From contig NZ_KB890684.1 of the NCBI RefSeq assembly GCF_000373185.1, forward strand, positions 79,752 through 143,751: a DNA stretch of 64,000 bases, read 5' to 3'. Within the stretch, counting starts at the first letter, position 1; each line of letters opens with the position of its first letter. The position numbers and the translations under genes were made by a program. Below, in pieces: positions 9,534 to 19,695 of this stretch. The stretch comes from Segatella paludivivens DSM 17968 = JCM 13650. GTDB taxonomy: Bacteria > Bacteroidota > Bacteroidia > Bacteroidales > Bacteroidaceae. The notes under the pieces were generated by a model. That model was given only the letters and a program-made list of their open reading frames with translations, had not been told where the DNA came from and ran no database searches.

Positions 9534-11069
9534 ATGAAAAAGATATATTATTCAATTGCCTTTATGGCATTTGCTGCACTTCCTATAAGTGCTCAGGAAA
9601 CATATGAGAATACGAAGTTGATAGATAACGACCTTAATGGTACCGCCCGTTACGTAGGTATGGGTGGTGCTATGGAGGCTTTAGGTGCTGACCTTTCTAC
9701 AATGAGTACTAACCCTGCTGGTATTGGATTGTTTCGTAAATCTAAAGCCGAAACTTCTTTTGGACTTGTAAGTCAACAAGATGCAAGTAAGTTTAGCTCA
9801 TTAGGTAAGACTAATGCTAGCTTTGATCAGGCTGGATTTATTTATAGTTTACGTAATGGAAGAAATTCTTTTCTGAACTTTGGATTTAATTATCACAAGA
9901 GCCGTAACTTTGATCAGATCTTAAATGCATCTGGTGCATTGTCTAATGCATCACAAAACAAACTTACGTATCAGAAGTTTCGTAACAATGTCATCACTCA
10001 AAGTACCGATATGACTTATAGTCAGGTAGATAATCTTTATTATAATAATCTTATATATAATTCAACAGATAAGACCTATTATAACTACCCTGCAACTGAT
10101 TATACGTTTAACCAGCAGTCTAAAGGATATATCGGTGAATATGATTTTAATGTCAGTGGAAACATTCAGGACCGTATTTATTTAGGTTTGACATTTGGTA
10201 TTCATGATGTTCATTATAAAGGATACTCTGAATATTCTGAGCATTACGCAGCAAACATTGATCATATTCCAGGTTCTTTGCTAGCTGATAATCGTGAAAT
10301 AACAGGTACTGGTTATGATATCAAAGTCGGTGCTATATTCCGTCCAATAGAGGGTAGTCCATTTAGAATCGGTATGTATATTAACACACCGACTTGGTAT
10401 GACTTGACAACTTCTAATTCTACAGCTCTGATTGCTGGTAACAAGGCATCAAGCGTAGGCGAGTCTTATGACTTTAAGCTTTATACTCCTTGGAAATTTG
10501 GTTTAAGTCTTGGACATACTATTGATAATTTTATCGCACTTGGTGCTACTTATGAGTATGCAGACTATGGAAGTATGGATACAAGAGTTAATGATGGTGG
10601 ATATTATGATTCATGGTATAATTCATATTATGAAACAAGTAGTAGTGATAAGAATATGAATCACCACACAGAGAATACTCTTAAAGGTGTTCATACCTTT
10701 AAAGTTGGTGCAGAAGTAAAGGTTACTCCGCAACTTGCTGTTCGTGTAGGTTATAATTATCTTAGTGCAATGTATGACAAAAATGGATATAAGGATGGAA
10801 CAATTTCATCTCCAGGTTCATATTATGCAAGTGAAACAAGTTTCGTAAACTGGAAAAATACAAATAGATTTACTTGTGGTTTAGGCTATTCAATTGATAA
10901 ATTTAATATTGATTTGGCTTACCAATATTCAGCACAGAATGGAGATTTCTATCCTTTTATGAACTATTATGAAGGTCAAACTCCATCTGCAGAAGATAAT
11001 GCAGTTTCTGCAACAAAGGTTAGTAATAAGCATAGCCAATTACAGTTGACCTTTGGTTACAGATTTTAA
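9534..11069 (+). CDS. OmpP1/FadL/TodX-like outer membrane porin
   Basis: A 511-residue outer-membrane beta-barrel with a signal peptide (ending PISAQ). The FadL-type N-terminal plug region reads TARYVGMGGAMEALGADLSTMSTNPAGIGLFRKSK, in which the NPAG signature is clear. The C-terminus LQLTFGYRF ends in Phe, the outer-membrane insertion signal. Members transport hydrophobic compounds, and in Bacteroidales they are often called hemin receptors without direct proof. It is the second gene of the operon starting at 8565. Confidence 0.85.
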   Translation: MKKIYYSIAFMAFAALPISAQETYENTKLIDNDLNGTARYVGMGGAMEALGADLSTMSTNPAGIGLFRKSKAETSFGLVSQQDASKFSSLGKTNASFDQAGFIYSLRNGRNSFLNFGFNYHKSRNFDQILNASGALSNASQNKLTYQKFRNNVITQSTDMTYSQVDNLYYNNLIYNSTDKTYYNYPATDYTFNQQSKGYIGEYDFNVSGNIQDRIYLGLTFGIHDVHYKGYSEYSEHYAANIDHIPGSLLADNREITGTGYDIKVGAIFRPIEGSPFRIGMYINTPTWYDLTTSNSTALIAGNKASSVGESYDFKLYTPWKFGLSLGHTIDNFIALGATYEYADYGSMDTRVNDGGYYDSWYNSYYETSSSDKNMNHHTENTLKGVHTFKVGAEVKVTPQLAVRVGYNYLSAMYDKNGYKDGTISSPGSYYASETSFVNWKNTNRFTCGLGYSIDKFNIDLAYQYSAQNGDFYPFMNYYEGQTPSAEDNAVSATKVSNKHSQLQLTFGYRF

Positions 11070-11127
11070 TTATCTGATATTCAAGTTAGAAAAGTAATTA
11101 AATTATGAAAAAAATGCGTTTAAATTT

Positions 11128-11157
11128 TTGGTAGTTCAAAAATATATATTACTTTTG
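11128..11157 (+). promoter_or_regulatory. Promoter in the FadL-rpiB intergenic region
   Basis: A TTG (11128-11130) and TACTTTTG (11150-11157) are 19 bp apart, an excellent Bacteroidetes -33/-7 pair. No protein gene follows on this strand; the predicted transcript enters a structured AT-rich segment, so it probably drives a non-coding RNA. Confidence 0.65.
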
Positions 11158-11164
11158 CAGTTAC

Positions 11165-11313
11165 CTAAATGCGTAATGTGTTTGGCTATAAAAAAAGATT
11201 AAAGACAATAACTTTAAATAAGATTAGTTTTTTTAGTGGTTAATTTAGTTTTAGTAAGTATGTGGAAGGAATTTGTCGTGAGACAGATTCCTTTCATCTT
11301 TTATAGCCTTTTT
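11165..11313 (+). ncRNA. Candidate structured small RNA (possibly 6S-like)
   Basis: Downstream of a good promoter, GGCTATAAAA at 11184 pairs with TTTTATAGCC at 11299-11308, extended by GAT/ATC across a 3-nt bulge. This closes a ~125-nt region whose apex is a second hairpin (AAGGAAT ... ATTCCTT with an inner GTC/GAC pair, about 11265-11293). Five T residues follow the closing stem, as at an intrinsic terminator. The rod shape (closing stem, large AT-rich internal bubble, apical stem) is reminiscent of 6S RNA, and short Bacteroidetes 6S-Flavo RNAs are known. I could not align it to a covariance model, so the family is a guess. Confidence 0.45.
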
Positions 11314-11487
11314 ATGGTTGACTAAACTGAGCCCTTTTAGTTCTGATGTTTATATAAAAATGGCTCTGTGCTAATTTCTATTATACAGCTTAAATATTCT
11401 AGCATGATATTATATTGATTGCGATCAATAAGTTTATGCAATATTTTATTCAAATACCTAAGTCTATTTTATCGTATTCAGTTATAT

Positions 11488-11517
11488 AAAAAAGAGAAGA
11501 CTATTACCAGTCTTCTC
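11488..11517 (-). terminator. Intrinsic terminator at the end of the arabinose operon
   Basis: On the minus strand a perfect 9-bp stem GAGAAGACT/AGTCTTCTC with a 6-nt loop is followed by six T residues. It lies about 28 bp past the rpiB stop and marks the end of the leftward operon. Confidence 0.88.
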
Positions 11518-11544
11518 CTAAATAAAGCTTTAATAATTAATTTA

Positions 11545-11994
11545 TTATTTTGGTATTGCTATCTTTTTTACGCGACGCTCATGGCGTCCGCCTTCAAATG
11601 TTGTTTTGAAAAATTCATCTAAAATAGTTTCAGCTGTTTTGTTATCGATAAAACGACCAGGAAGTACAATAACATTTGCATTATTATGCTGACGAATCAA
11701 TTGAGCTATTTCTTTATTCCAAACAAGTCCGGCACGTACACCTTGATGCTTGTTAAGAGTAATTGCCATACCCTCACCACTTCCACAAATACCGATACCT
11801 GGATAAACTTCTCCACTTTCAATAGCCTCTGCTAATGGGTGTGCAAAATCAGGATAGTCAACGCTCTCATCACTATATGTTCCAAAATCTTTCACAGCGT
11901 ATCCTTTTTTATCAAGATACTCTAAAACAAATTGTTTCAAAGGGAAACCTGCGTGATCGCAAGCTATTCCAACAGTTTTAACTTCCATAGGCAT
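11545..11994 (-). CDS. rpiB: Ribose-5-phosphate isomerase B
   Basis: Interconverts ribose-5-P and ribulose-5-P in the non-oxidative pentose phosphate pathway. The 149-residue RpiB/LacAB fold is shown by GIACDHAGFPLKQ, the catalytic Cys block GICGSGEGMAI (about residues 68-78, with NKHQGVRAGL after it) and HNNANVIVLPGR. It is the last gene of the arabinose operon, 62 bp after transketolase, and so supports the entry of arabinose carbon into the pentose phosphate pathway. A start two codons downstream is equally possible. Confidence 0.93.
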   Translation of the reverse strand: MPMEVKTVGIACDHAGFPLKQFVLEYLDKKGYAVKDFGTYSDESVDYPDFAHPLAEAIESGEVYPGIGICGSGEGMAITLNKHQGVRAGLVWNKEIAQLIRQHNNANVIVLPGRFIDNKTAETILDEFFKTTFEGGRHERRVKKIAIPK

Positions 11995-12056
11995 ATAAAT
12001 TTAAGATGTTAAAGGGGAACGACTGAATTACAGTCACTCCCCAAATATGTTAACTA

Positions 12057-14075
12057 TTACTTTTCTGCAAGTAGTTCCTTAACCTGATTGTACACATTTT
12101 GACCTGTGTAACCAAGTTTCTCATCAAGTACTTTGTATGGTGCAGAGAAGCCAAAGCTTTCCATACCCCAAACCTTACCGTAAGCACCTACTAAACCTTC
12201 AAGTGTTACAGGCAATCCTGCTGTCATACCGAATACCTTGGCGTTTCTTGGTAGAATGCTCTCTTGATATTCCTTAGGTTGACTTCTGAACAAGCCTTCT
12301 GAAGGTACGCTTAATATACGAACTTTGATGCCATCATTATTAAGTAACTTTTTACCAGCCTCAAGGGTAGAAACCTCTGAACCAGATGCAAGTAAAATTA
12401 CATCGAAGTCTTCATCTGAACCAGCAACAATGTATGCGCCCTTTTCAGCTTGATTGTAGTCGTTACCCTCTGGAAGCATTTCGATATTTTGTCTAGAGAA
12501 AATAAGTGCTGTTGGTGTAGAAGTATTTTCCATAGCCATTCTCCAGCATACAGTTGTTTCTTCTGCATCAGCAGGACGTAGAACCCTTACACTGTCTTTG
12601 CCATGGTGATTCTTCAACTTCTCCATAAGTCTGATCTGAGCTTCCTGCTCAACTGGCTCATGTGTAGGTCCGTCTTCACCAACGCGGAATGCATCGTGGG
12701 TCCAAATAAATTTAATAGGAACTTCCATTAATGCAGCCATACGAACTGCTGGTTTCATGTAATCAGAGAATACAAAGAATGTACCACATGCTGGGATAAC
12801 GCCACCGTGAAGTGACATACCAATACAGCAGCAAGCCATTGTAAGTTCTGAAACACCTGCCTGGAAGAATGCGCCGCTGAAATCACCACGCTCCAAGTTA
12901 TGTGTCTTCTTCAGGAATCCGTCTGTCTTATCAGAATTTGAAAGGTCAGCTGAAGCACAGATCATATTAGGAACTTGCTCTGCAAGTACACTAAGAATAG
13001 TAGCAGATGCACCACGTGTAGCGGCACCAGCCTTCTGTTCAACCTTTGACCAATCAATCTTAGGAGCTTTACCGCTAAACCATACTTTCAAGAGTTCTGC
13101 CTTTTCAGGATTAGCCTTAGACCAACTCTCTTTTTCAGCATAACGTTTAGCAACAATATTTTTAAGTTCAGCAAGACGATCAGCATAAAGTTTCTGAACA
13201 TCAGGGAAAATCTTGAATGGATCTGTTGGATCGCCACCAAGGTTCTTTACTGTATTAACAAATGCATCACCACCTAAAGGTGCACCATGTGTCTTGCAGT
13301 TATGCTCATAGCTAGAACCATCATCCTTACGAGCGCCTTTACCCATAACGCAATGACCTATAATAAGGGTAGGGCGTTCTGTTTCGGCTTTAGCCTCGTT
13401 TATTGCTTTGCGGATTTGTTCGCAATCGTTGCCATCAATCTTAATAACTTTCCATCCCCAAGCTTCGTACTTCTTGGCTGTATCTTCTATTGTAACAACC
13501 TTAGTTTCTGTAGAAAGCTGAATGTCATTAGCATCATAGAACATGATTAGATTGTCTAGTCCTAATGTTCCGGCTATACGACCAGCACCTTGAGAAATTT
13601 CTTCTTGCACACCACCATCTGATATATATGTATAAATCGTCTGATTCATAACATCTCCAAGACGTGCTTTCAAGAATTTTGCAGCGATAGCAGCACCTAC
13701 AGCAAAGGTGTGTCCCTGTCCTAAAGGTCCTGATGTGTTTTCTATTCCACGTGCAATTTCACGCTCTGGGTGACCAGGAGTTACTGAACCCCATTGACGA
13801 AGTTGTTGTAGATCCTCTAATGTGAATTTTCCGATTAATGCAAGTTGTGAATAAAGCATTGGAGCCATATGACCAGGATCCAAGAAGAAACGGTCACGTC
13901 CTTCCCATGAAGGATTTTCAGGATCAAATACTAGAAATTCTGAAAAAAGTACATTAATGAAATCTGCACCACCCATAGCACCTCCAGGATGACCAGAATT
14001 GGCTTTCTCTACCATTGAAGCAGCAAGAATACGAATGTTGTCAGCTGCGTGGTTCATTACTTTAATATCGTTCAT
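12057..14075 (-). CDS. tkt: Transketolase
   Basis: TPP-dependent two-carbon transfer enzyme of the pentose phosphate pathway, 672 residues, full length. Seen: SGHPGGAMGGADF at the N-terminus, GPLGQGHTFAVGAAIAAKF, the TPP/Mg block ISDGGVQEEISQGAG and FYDANDIQLS. The C-terminal half has THDAFRVGEDGPTHEPVEQ, the usual DSIGLGEDGPTHQP-like loop. It lies in the arabinose operon between the GH51 gene (27-bp gap) and rpiB, an arrangement that matches disposal of xylulose-5-P. Confidence 0.96.
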   Translation of the reverse strand: MNDIKVMNHAADNIRILAASMVEKANSGHPGGAMGGADFINVLFSEFLVFDPENPSWEGRDRFFLDPGHMAPMLYSQLALIGKFTLEDLQQLRQWGSVTPGHPEREIARGIENTSGPLGQGHTFAVGAAIAAKFLKARLGDVMNQTIYTYISDGGVQEEISQGAGRIAGTLGLDNLIMFYDANDIQLSTETKVVTIEDTAKKYEAWGWKVIKIDGNDCEQIRKAINEAKAETERPTLIIGHCVMGKGARKDDGSSYEHNCKTHGAPLGGDAFVNTVKNLGGDPTDPFKIFPDVQKLYADRLAELKNIVAKRYAEKESWSKANPEKAELLKVWFSGKAPKIDWSKVEQKAGAATRGASATILSVLAEQVPNMICASADLSNSDKTDGFLKKTHNLERGDFSGAFFQAGVSELTMACCCIGMSLHGGVIPACGTFFVFSDYMKPAVRMAALMEVPIKFIWTHDAFRVGEDGPTHEPVEQEAQIRLMEKLKNHHGKDSVRVLRPADAEETTVCWRMAMENTSTPTALIFSRQNIEMLPEGNDYNQAEKGAYIVAGSDEDFDVILLASGSEVSTLEAGKKLLNNDGIKVRILSVPSEGLFRSQPKEYQESILPRNAKVFGMTAGLPVTLEGLVGAYGKVWGMESFGFSAPYKVLDEKLGYTGQNVYNQVKELLAEK

Positions 14076-14102
14076 TGTTGTATTATTGATTTTACAAATA
14101 TA

Positions 14103-15653
14103 CTATTTAATATTTAAAACTACAATTGATTTAGCTGGAATTTTAACTTTTAAAGTGTTTCTCTTGATCTTAACATCCTTGAAAGCAGTTGGTTTTACCA
14201 CATCAGGATTGTTGAAATCATTATAGTCACTTATATTCTTACTTGTAAGAATTTCTCCAGTAATATTTTTAATACCAGCATCCTCGATGTCAACATCAAT
14301 ATTCTGTGCTTTATCAAGACTTACGTTTGCTAGCGAGATTACAATGTTACCATCTTTAGTCTTAGCTGCACTTGCTGATACCATAGGAATAGTTCTGTTA
14401 TCACGAACTTTCATAGAATCACACTTTATATCAAGTGGAAGGTATGTAGCATCCTGGAATGGCTGATACATTCTGAAAACATGATATGTAGGAGTAAGTA
14501 CCATGTGCCCATTACCAGTTGTGTCAGTAAGAATCATGCTCTGTAGAACGTTTGCTATTTGAGCTATATTAGCCATACGTACTCTGTCGGAATGACGATG
14601 GAAAACGTTTAGAGATAGGGCTGCAACAAAGGCATCACGCATTGTATTCTGTTGGAATAGGTGTCCTTTAATTGTCCCTGGTTCTTCGTCCCACCAAGTA
14701 CCCCATTCATCAACAAGAAGTCCGATATGCTGTTTTGGATCTTTTTCATCCATAATTGCACTATGTTTCTTTATGACGTCTTCTATTTCGAGGCACTTGC
14801 CTAAAGTCCAATAATAATCATCATTAGAGAATTTAGTAGCAGATCCTTTGCTTCCATTCCAACCTGTTACAGTGTAATAATGTAATGACAAGCCATTCAT
14901 ACGGTTGCCAACATTATTCATCAACACTTTCGTCCAATCATAATCATAATCGCTTGCACCAGATGCAATCTTAAACAATTTATGATTGTCGTAATTTCTG
15001 CAGTAAGTAGAATATCTACGGAACAAATCGCTGTAATATTCAGGTCTCATGTTTCCACCACAACCCCAGCTTTCGTTTCCTACACCAAGATATTTAACGT
15101 TCCAGGATTTCTCACGTCCATTTTTACGACGTAGGTTAGCCATAGGAGTGTCACCATCACTGGTCATATATTCAACCCATTTTGCAAGTTCTTCAACAGA
15201 ACCAGAACCAACGTTACCACTAATGTATGGTTCTGCACCTATTTTTTCGCAAAGATTTAAGAATTCATGTGTACCAAAAGAGTTATCCTCAATAGTGCCA
15301 CCCCAGTTGTTATTCTGCATTTTTGGTCGCTTGTTTCTAGGTCCAATACCATCCATCCAATGATATTCGTCAGCAAAGCAACCTCCAGGCCATCTAAGTA
15401 CTGGGACTTTTAAATCTATCAATGCCTTTAGTACGTCATTGCGGTATCCATCGGTATTTGGTATATTTGATTGTGGACCTACCCAAAGACCACCATAGAT
15501 ACATGAGCCGAGATGTTCAGCAAATTGCCCATATATTTCTTTATTAATTTTGTTCTTACCTTGATTGGCATGAATCGTTACTGTTGTATTCTGTGCTGAT
15601 GCCATAAATACGCATGCGGCAGAAAAAACAGTTGAGATAATAAGTTTTTTCAT
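14103..15653 (-). CDS. abfA: Exported GH51 alpha-L-arabinofuranosidase
   Basis: Releases terminal alpha-L-arabinofuranose from arabinan or arabinoxylan. The 516-residue protein has a signal peptide (ends MASAQ), so it acts in the periplasm or at the surface. Family GH51 signatures are NKEIYGQFAEHLGSCIYGGLW, VLRWPGGCFADEYHW, the acid/base Glu in YLGVGNESWGCGGNM (about residue 195) and the nucleophile Glu in LLVDEWGTWWDEE (about 315). It lies 92 bp downstream of araB in the arabinose operon, with a small hairpin in the gap. Confidence 0.95.
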   Translation of the reverse strand: MKKLIISTVFSAACVFMASAQNTTVTIHANQGKNKINKEIYGQFAEHLGSCIYGGLWVGPQSNIPNTDGYRNDVLKALIDLKVPVLRWPGGCFADEYHWMDGIGPRNKRPKMQNNNWGGTIEDNSFGTHEFLNLCEKIGAEPYISGNVGSGSVEELAKWVEYMTSDGDTPMANLRRKNGREKSWNVKYLGVGNESWGCGGNMRPEYYSDLFRRYSTYCRNYDNHKLFKIASGASDYDYDWTKVLMNNVGNRMNGLSLHYYTVTGWNGSKGSATKFSNDDYYWTLGKCLEIEDVIKKHSAIMDEKDPKQHIGLLVDEWGTWWDEEPGTIKGHLFQQNTMRDAFVAALSLNVFHRHSDRVRMANIAQIANVLQSMILTDTTGNGHMVLTPTYHVFRMYQPFQDATYLPLDIKCDSMKVRDNRTIPMVSASAAKTKDGNIVISLANVSLDKAQNIDVDIEDAGIKNITGEILTSKNISDYNDFNNPDVVKPTAFKDVKIKRNTLKVKIPAKSIVVLNIK

Positions 15654-15698
15654 TACTGTTACTTTTGGTGATTAGCAGTTTACTTTATATATAATACG

Positions 15699-15725
15699 AT
15701 TGCGCAGGGAAATCCCCCACGCAAT
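15699..15725 (-). other. Intercistronic hairpin between araB and the GH51 gene
   Basis: ATTGCG (15699-15704) pairs with CGCAAT (15720-15725), with inner GGG/CCC pairing. No T tract follows on the minus strand, so it is more likely an mRNA-stability or processing hairpin than a terminator. Confidence 0.4.
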
Positions 15726-15745
15726 ACATATTATAAAATAGGCGT

Positions 15746-17401
15746 TTAATCCTTATATAGTTCAGTTTCAGTGAATTTACCCAATTTGATATATGATTTG
15801 TAAATTTCACTGTAAGCTTCTACATTTTCAGGATTAGGTACATATGTCTTTGCGAATCCGCTATTCATTGCTGCGATAGCATCTTCTACTTTGCCATACA
15901 CTCCAGCTGCTGTAGCTGCAAACATTGCTGCACCAAGAGCACATGCCTGATCAGTCTTGCAAACCTTTATTGGTTTGTTGATTACATCACACATTGTTTG
16001 CATAACGAAAGGTGATTTAAGTGCAATTCCACCAATACCGATAACATCGTCAATGCGTACACCTTCGTTTTCAAAACGGTCTACGATTGCTTTTGTTCCA
16101 TAAGCTGTTGCTTCAACAAGAGCACGGAATACCTGTGGAGCAGTAGTGCCCAAAGTAAAACCGGCAATCGTTCCCTTCAACAATTGGTTTGCATCAGGAG
16201 TACGACGACCATTAATCCAGTCTGTTGCAAGAACAGTAGACTCAGATACAGGTATCTTCTCAGCTTCTTTTGTTAGTTCAGGAATTATCTTGTCACAAGC
16301 TGCATCAATAGCATCTTGATTGTGCTCTCCAGGTATCAATGTACGCAATGGCCACTCCAATATTCTACGGAACATTGCATATACGTCACCAAATGAAGAT
16401 TGACCTGCTTCGAGTCCAACCATTCCTGGTATAACGCTTCCATCAACCTGACCACAAATACCTTTAATGCACTTGTCACCAACTTCATTGTAGTTCGCTA
16501 CCATTACATCACAAGTAGATGTACCGATAACTCTAACCAATGTATGAGGAGTAACACCTGCACCTACAGCACCCATGTGGCAATCGTAAGCACCACCAGC
16601 AACAACTACATTTTCAGATAGTCCAAGTTTCTCAGCCCATTCTTTACACAAATGACCGATTGGCTTTTCTGCTGTTTCTGCATTGTTACCAAGATGTTCG
16701 CGAACACTCTTAAGTTTTGGTTCAAGACGCTCAATGAAGTCAACAGGTGGTAAACCTCCCCATTCTTCATTCCACATAGCCTTGTGACCTTCTGCACAAC
16801 GAGAGCGAACTAGTTTGTCAAGTCCGGTAGTTCCTGTCAGTACAGCTGGCAACCATTCGCAATATTCAACGATAGAATATGCTTTCTTTGCAACTTCAGC
16901 ATCCTGACGGATTACGTGCATTGCTTTTGCCCAGAACCATTCTGCAGAATAGATACCACCTTCATATTTAATATAATTAGTTGGTTCTAATGCAACTTTT
17001 TGGTTCACTTCTTCAGCTTCCTTTATTGCAGTGTGGTCTTTCCACAATACAAACATTGCATTTGGGTTTTCCTCAAATTCAGGAAGCATAGCAAGTGGTG
17101 TTCCGTTTTCGTCTGTAAATGCAGGCGTAGAACCAGTTGTGTCGAAGGCGATACCAACAACATTCTTGGCTACTTCTTTATCGCATTTAGACAATGCTTC
17201 TTTTACAGAATTCTCTAGGACCTCAAGATAATCTTTTGGATGCTGTCTCCATTGGTTAATCTTAGGATTACAATATAATCCTTCTTTCCAGCGAGGATAA
17301 TACTTAACACTTGTAGCAAGTGTTTCTCCGTTTTCAGCATTAACGATCAACGCGCGTGCTGAATCAGATCCATAATCAAGTCCGATTACGTATTTTGCCA
17401 T
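15746..17401 (-). CDS. araB: Ribulokinase (FGGY family)
   Basis: Phosphorylates L-ribulose to L-ribulose-5-P in the cytosol. The 551-residue FGGY kinase begins VIGLDYGSDSARALIV. It has the substrate region VVGIAFDTTGSTP, the GAYDCHMGAVGAG block and the C-terminal FGGY signature region DDVIGIGGIALKSPFVMQTMCDV, followed by QACALGAAMFAA. It starts 2 bp after the araA stop, so the two are translationally coupled in the arabinose operon. Confidence 0.95.
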   Translation of the reverse strand: MAKYVIGLDYGSDSARALIVNAENGETLATSVKYYPRWKEGLYCNPKINQWRQHPKDYLEVLENSVKEALSKCDKEVAKNVVGIAFDTTGSTPAFTDENGTPLAMLPEFEENPNAMFVLWKDHTAIKEAEEVNQKVALEPTNYIKYEGGIYSAEWFWAKAMHVIRQDAEVAKKAYSIVEYCEWLPAVLTGTTGLDKLVRSRCAEGHKAMWNEEWGGLPPVDFIERLEPKLKSVREHLGNNAETAEKPIGHLCKEWAEKLGLSENVVVAGGAYDCHMGAVGAGVTPHTLVRVIGTSTCDVMVANYNEVGDKCIKGICGQVDGSVIPGMVGLEAGQSSFGDVYAMFRRILEWPLRTLIPGEHNQDAIDAACDKIIPELTKEAEKIPVSESTVLATDWINGRRTPDANQLLKGTIAGFTLGTTAPQVFRALVEATAYGTKAIVDRFENEGVRIDDVIGIGGIALKSPFVMQTMCDVINKPIKVCKTDQACALGAAMFAATAAGVYGKVEDAIAAMNSGFAKTYVPNPENVEAYSEIYKSYIKLGKFTETELYKD

Positions 17402-17403
17402 AA

Positions 17404-18948
17404 TTATCTAAGTGCCTTATTCAACATGTAATAAATCTCATTAACTCTAAGATCCTGACGGAAACGCTCAATATCAGTATCTTTGTTGATGATGCAGCAC
17501 TCGATATCAGCGATTTCTGCATAATCACGCCAGTACTCATCTGTCAAGCCAAAGCTGAAGCAAGAGTGGTGTGTACCACCTGCGTTCATCCAGCAACCAA
17601 CACCAACCTCAAATGTAGGCTCTGGTATCCATAATGCTGATGCAACTGGCAACTTTGGAAGTGGCTTACTCTTAATCAAGTTAACATCGTTTGCGATAAG
17701 ACGGAAACGGTTACCCATATCAACAACAGTAGCAGTAATACCATGACCCTGTTTTGTTGTGAATACCAAGCGAGCTGTCTCTGACTTACGAATACCTATA
17801 CCGAGGAAGTGAACCTCAAGACGTGGCTTCTCTTCAGCGATGTCTGGGCAAACCTCAAGCATATGTGATTCAAGAATAGATGTATTCTCGCCATCAAAGT
17901 TCAATGTGTAGTCCTCAAGGAAAGATGTACCACCTTCAAGTCCCTGACTCATGAACCATACTGTACGATATAAAGCTGCGCTCTTCCAGTCACCTTCAGC
18001 ACCGAATCCGAATCCGTCATGCATCATGCGCTGTGAAGCCAAACCAGGGATCTGATCGAAACCTCTGCCTGTCTCTTCAACGTTTACGTCGCCAAGATCA
18101 TCAAAGTTTGTTGTGAATGCCTTAGCACCCTTAGCCTTCATTACAGCACGAAGTGTAAGTTCTGCTTTTGCAGCATTCCATACTTTCTTATATGCTTCTG
18201 ATTTTTCATCCTTAATTGTGGCATCAACCTGATAATCGTTGAAATATGTATTCTTAACCAATGCTGTTACTTCCTCATCTTTGATAGCGTCAAAGAAAGG
18301 CATAACCTCTGAGAAAGGCATGTAGTCTACGTGATAGCCAAGAACTTGCTCTGCAGCAACCTTGTCACCATCAGTTACAGCAACATTGTTCATCTGGTCG
18401 CCAAAGCGAAGGATAAGCATGTCCTGAGAGTCTGCCCAACCAGCACATACTCTTTCCCAAACTGCGATATGGCCCTGAGTCTTCTCGTCTTTCCAATAAC
18501 CGATAACGGTCTTACGTGGCTTACGTAAACGAGAAAGAATGTGAGCATATTCGCGGTCACCATGAGCACTCTGGTTAAGATTCATGAAATCCATATCCAT
18601 TGTGTCGTAAGGAATCTGCTGATTATATTGTGTATGAAGGTGGAGTAGAGGCTTTCTTAGAATCTGAAGTCCGTGAATCCACATCTTTGCAGGTGAGAAT
18701 GTATGCATCCAAGTGATTACACCGATACATTTCTTGTCATTATTAGCTTTAGCCATAACGTCAGCAACTTCTGCAGAACTGTTAGCTGTGCCCTTATAAA
18801 CAACTTTTACAGGAAGGTTACCAGAATTGTTAAGTCCTTCAACCATTTCCTTTGAGTGACCGTCTACCTGAACAACTGCATCACCTCCATAAAGAAGTTG
18901 TGCACCTGTTACAAACCATACTTCGAAATTTTCAAATGCTTTGATCAT
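17404..18948 (-). CDS. araA: L-arabinose isomerase
   Basis: Converts L-arabinose to L-ribulose. The 514-residue length is normal. The sequence opens with FEVWFVTGAQLLYGGDAV, continues with CIGVITWMHTFSPAKMWI (the conserved W-M-H-T-F-SPAK block) and includes HTQYNQQIPYDTMDMDFMNLNQSAHGD. Metal ligands expected for the family occur in FGAEGDWK, LEDYTLNF, SHMLEVCP and MNAGGTHHSC. It is followed by araB after 2 bp and preceded by araD after 33 bp. Confidence 0.97.
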   Translation of the reverse strand: MIKAFENFEVWFVTGAQLLYGGDAVVQVDGHSKEMVEGLNNSGNLPVKVVYKGTANSSAEVADVMAKANNDKKCIGVITWMHTFSPAKMWIHGLQILRKPLLHLHTQYNQQIPYDTMDMDFMNLNQSAHGDREYAHILSRLRKPRKTVIGYWKDEKTQGHIAVWERVCAGWADSQDMLILRFGDQMNNVAVTDGDKVAAEQVLGYHVDYMPFSEVMPFFDAIKDEEVTALVKNTYFNDYQVDATIKDEKSEAYKKVWNAAKAELTLRAVMKAKGAKAFTTNFDDLGDVNVEETGRGFDQIPGLASQRMMHDGFGFGAEGDWKSAALYRTVWFMSQGLEGGTSFLEDYTLNFDGENTSILESHMLEVCPDIAEEKPRLEVHFLGIGIRKSETARLVFTTKQGHGITATVVDMGNRFRLIANDVNLIKSKPLPKLPVASALWIPEPTFEVGVGCWMNAGGTHHSCFSFGLTDEYWRDYAEIADIECCIINKDTDIERFRQDLRVNEIYYMLNKALR

Positions 18949-18981
18949 AGTTTTATGTTTTTAATTATTATTTAAATATAG

Positions 18982-19680
18982 TTATTTCTTTTTTTGTCCG
19001 TAATAAGCGTTAGGACCGTGTTTACGGTTGAAGTGCTTTTCTACTAGTAAAGGATTCATTTTTGTTTGTGGATTAACGCTGAATGAAATAAATGCCATCT
19101 TGGCTACTTGTTCCATCACCACGGCGTTATATACAGCATTATCTGCATCCTTACCCCAAGAGAAAGGTCCATGATTCTTTACTAGTACACCTGGAGTGTG
19201 AACATAGTTGATATTGTTCTTTTTGAATTTGTCTACTATTACTACACCAGTGTTCAACTCATATTCAGCCATTTGTGATTCTACCATGTCATCTGTACAT
19301 GGAATAGCATCATGGAAATAATCAGCATGAGTAGTACCGATATTTGGAATATCGCATCCAGCCTGTGCCCAAGCTGTAGCATAAGTAGAATGTGTATGTA
19401 CCACTCCGCCTATTTCTGGGAAATTGCGATACAGTTCCAAATGTGTAGGAGTATCTGATGATGGATTCAAGTCACCTTCTACAACTTTGCCAGTTGTCAA
19501 ATCAACTACTACCATATCAGAAGCCTTCATGTTATCATAGCTAACACCTGATGGCTTGATAACAACTAATCCCTTTTCGCGATCTATACCTGAAACATTG
19601 CCCCAAGTAAAGATAACAAGATTATGTTTTACAAGATCAATATTAGCCTTGAATACTTTTTCCTTTAATTCTTCCAGCAT
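18982..19680 (-). CDS. araD: L-ribulose-5-phosphate 4-epimerase
   Basis: Class II aldolase-fold enzyme that epimerises L-ribulose-5-P to D-xylulose-5-P, completing arabinose catabolism. 232 residues. Characteristic segments are [26 protein letters not shown] and [35 protein letters not shown] (zinc ligands in HTHS). The remaining zinc His lies in [12 protein letters not shown]. It lies between araR (15-bp gap) and araA in the operon. Confidence 0.96.
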   Translation of the reverse strand: MLEELKEKVFKANIDLVKHNLVIFTWGNVSGIDREKGLVVIKPSGVSYDNMKASDMVVVDLTTGKVVEGDLNPSSDTPTHLELYRNFPEIGGVVHTHSTYATAWAQAGCDIPNIGTTHADYFHDAIPCTDDMVESQMAEYELNTGVVIVDKFKKNNINYVHTPGVLVKNHGPFSWGKDADNAVYNAVVMEQVAKMAFISFSVNPQTKMNPLLVEKHFNRKHGPNAYYGQKKK

Positions 19681-19695
19681 AATTATGTTTGTTGT

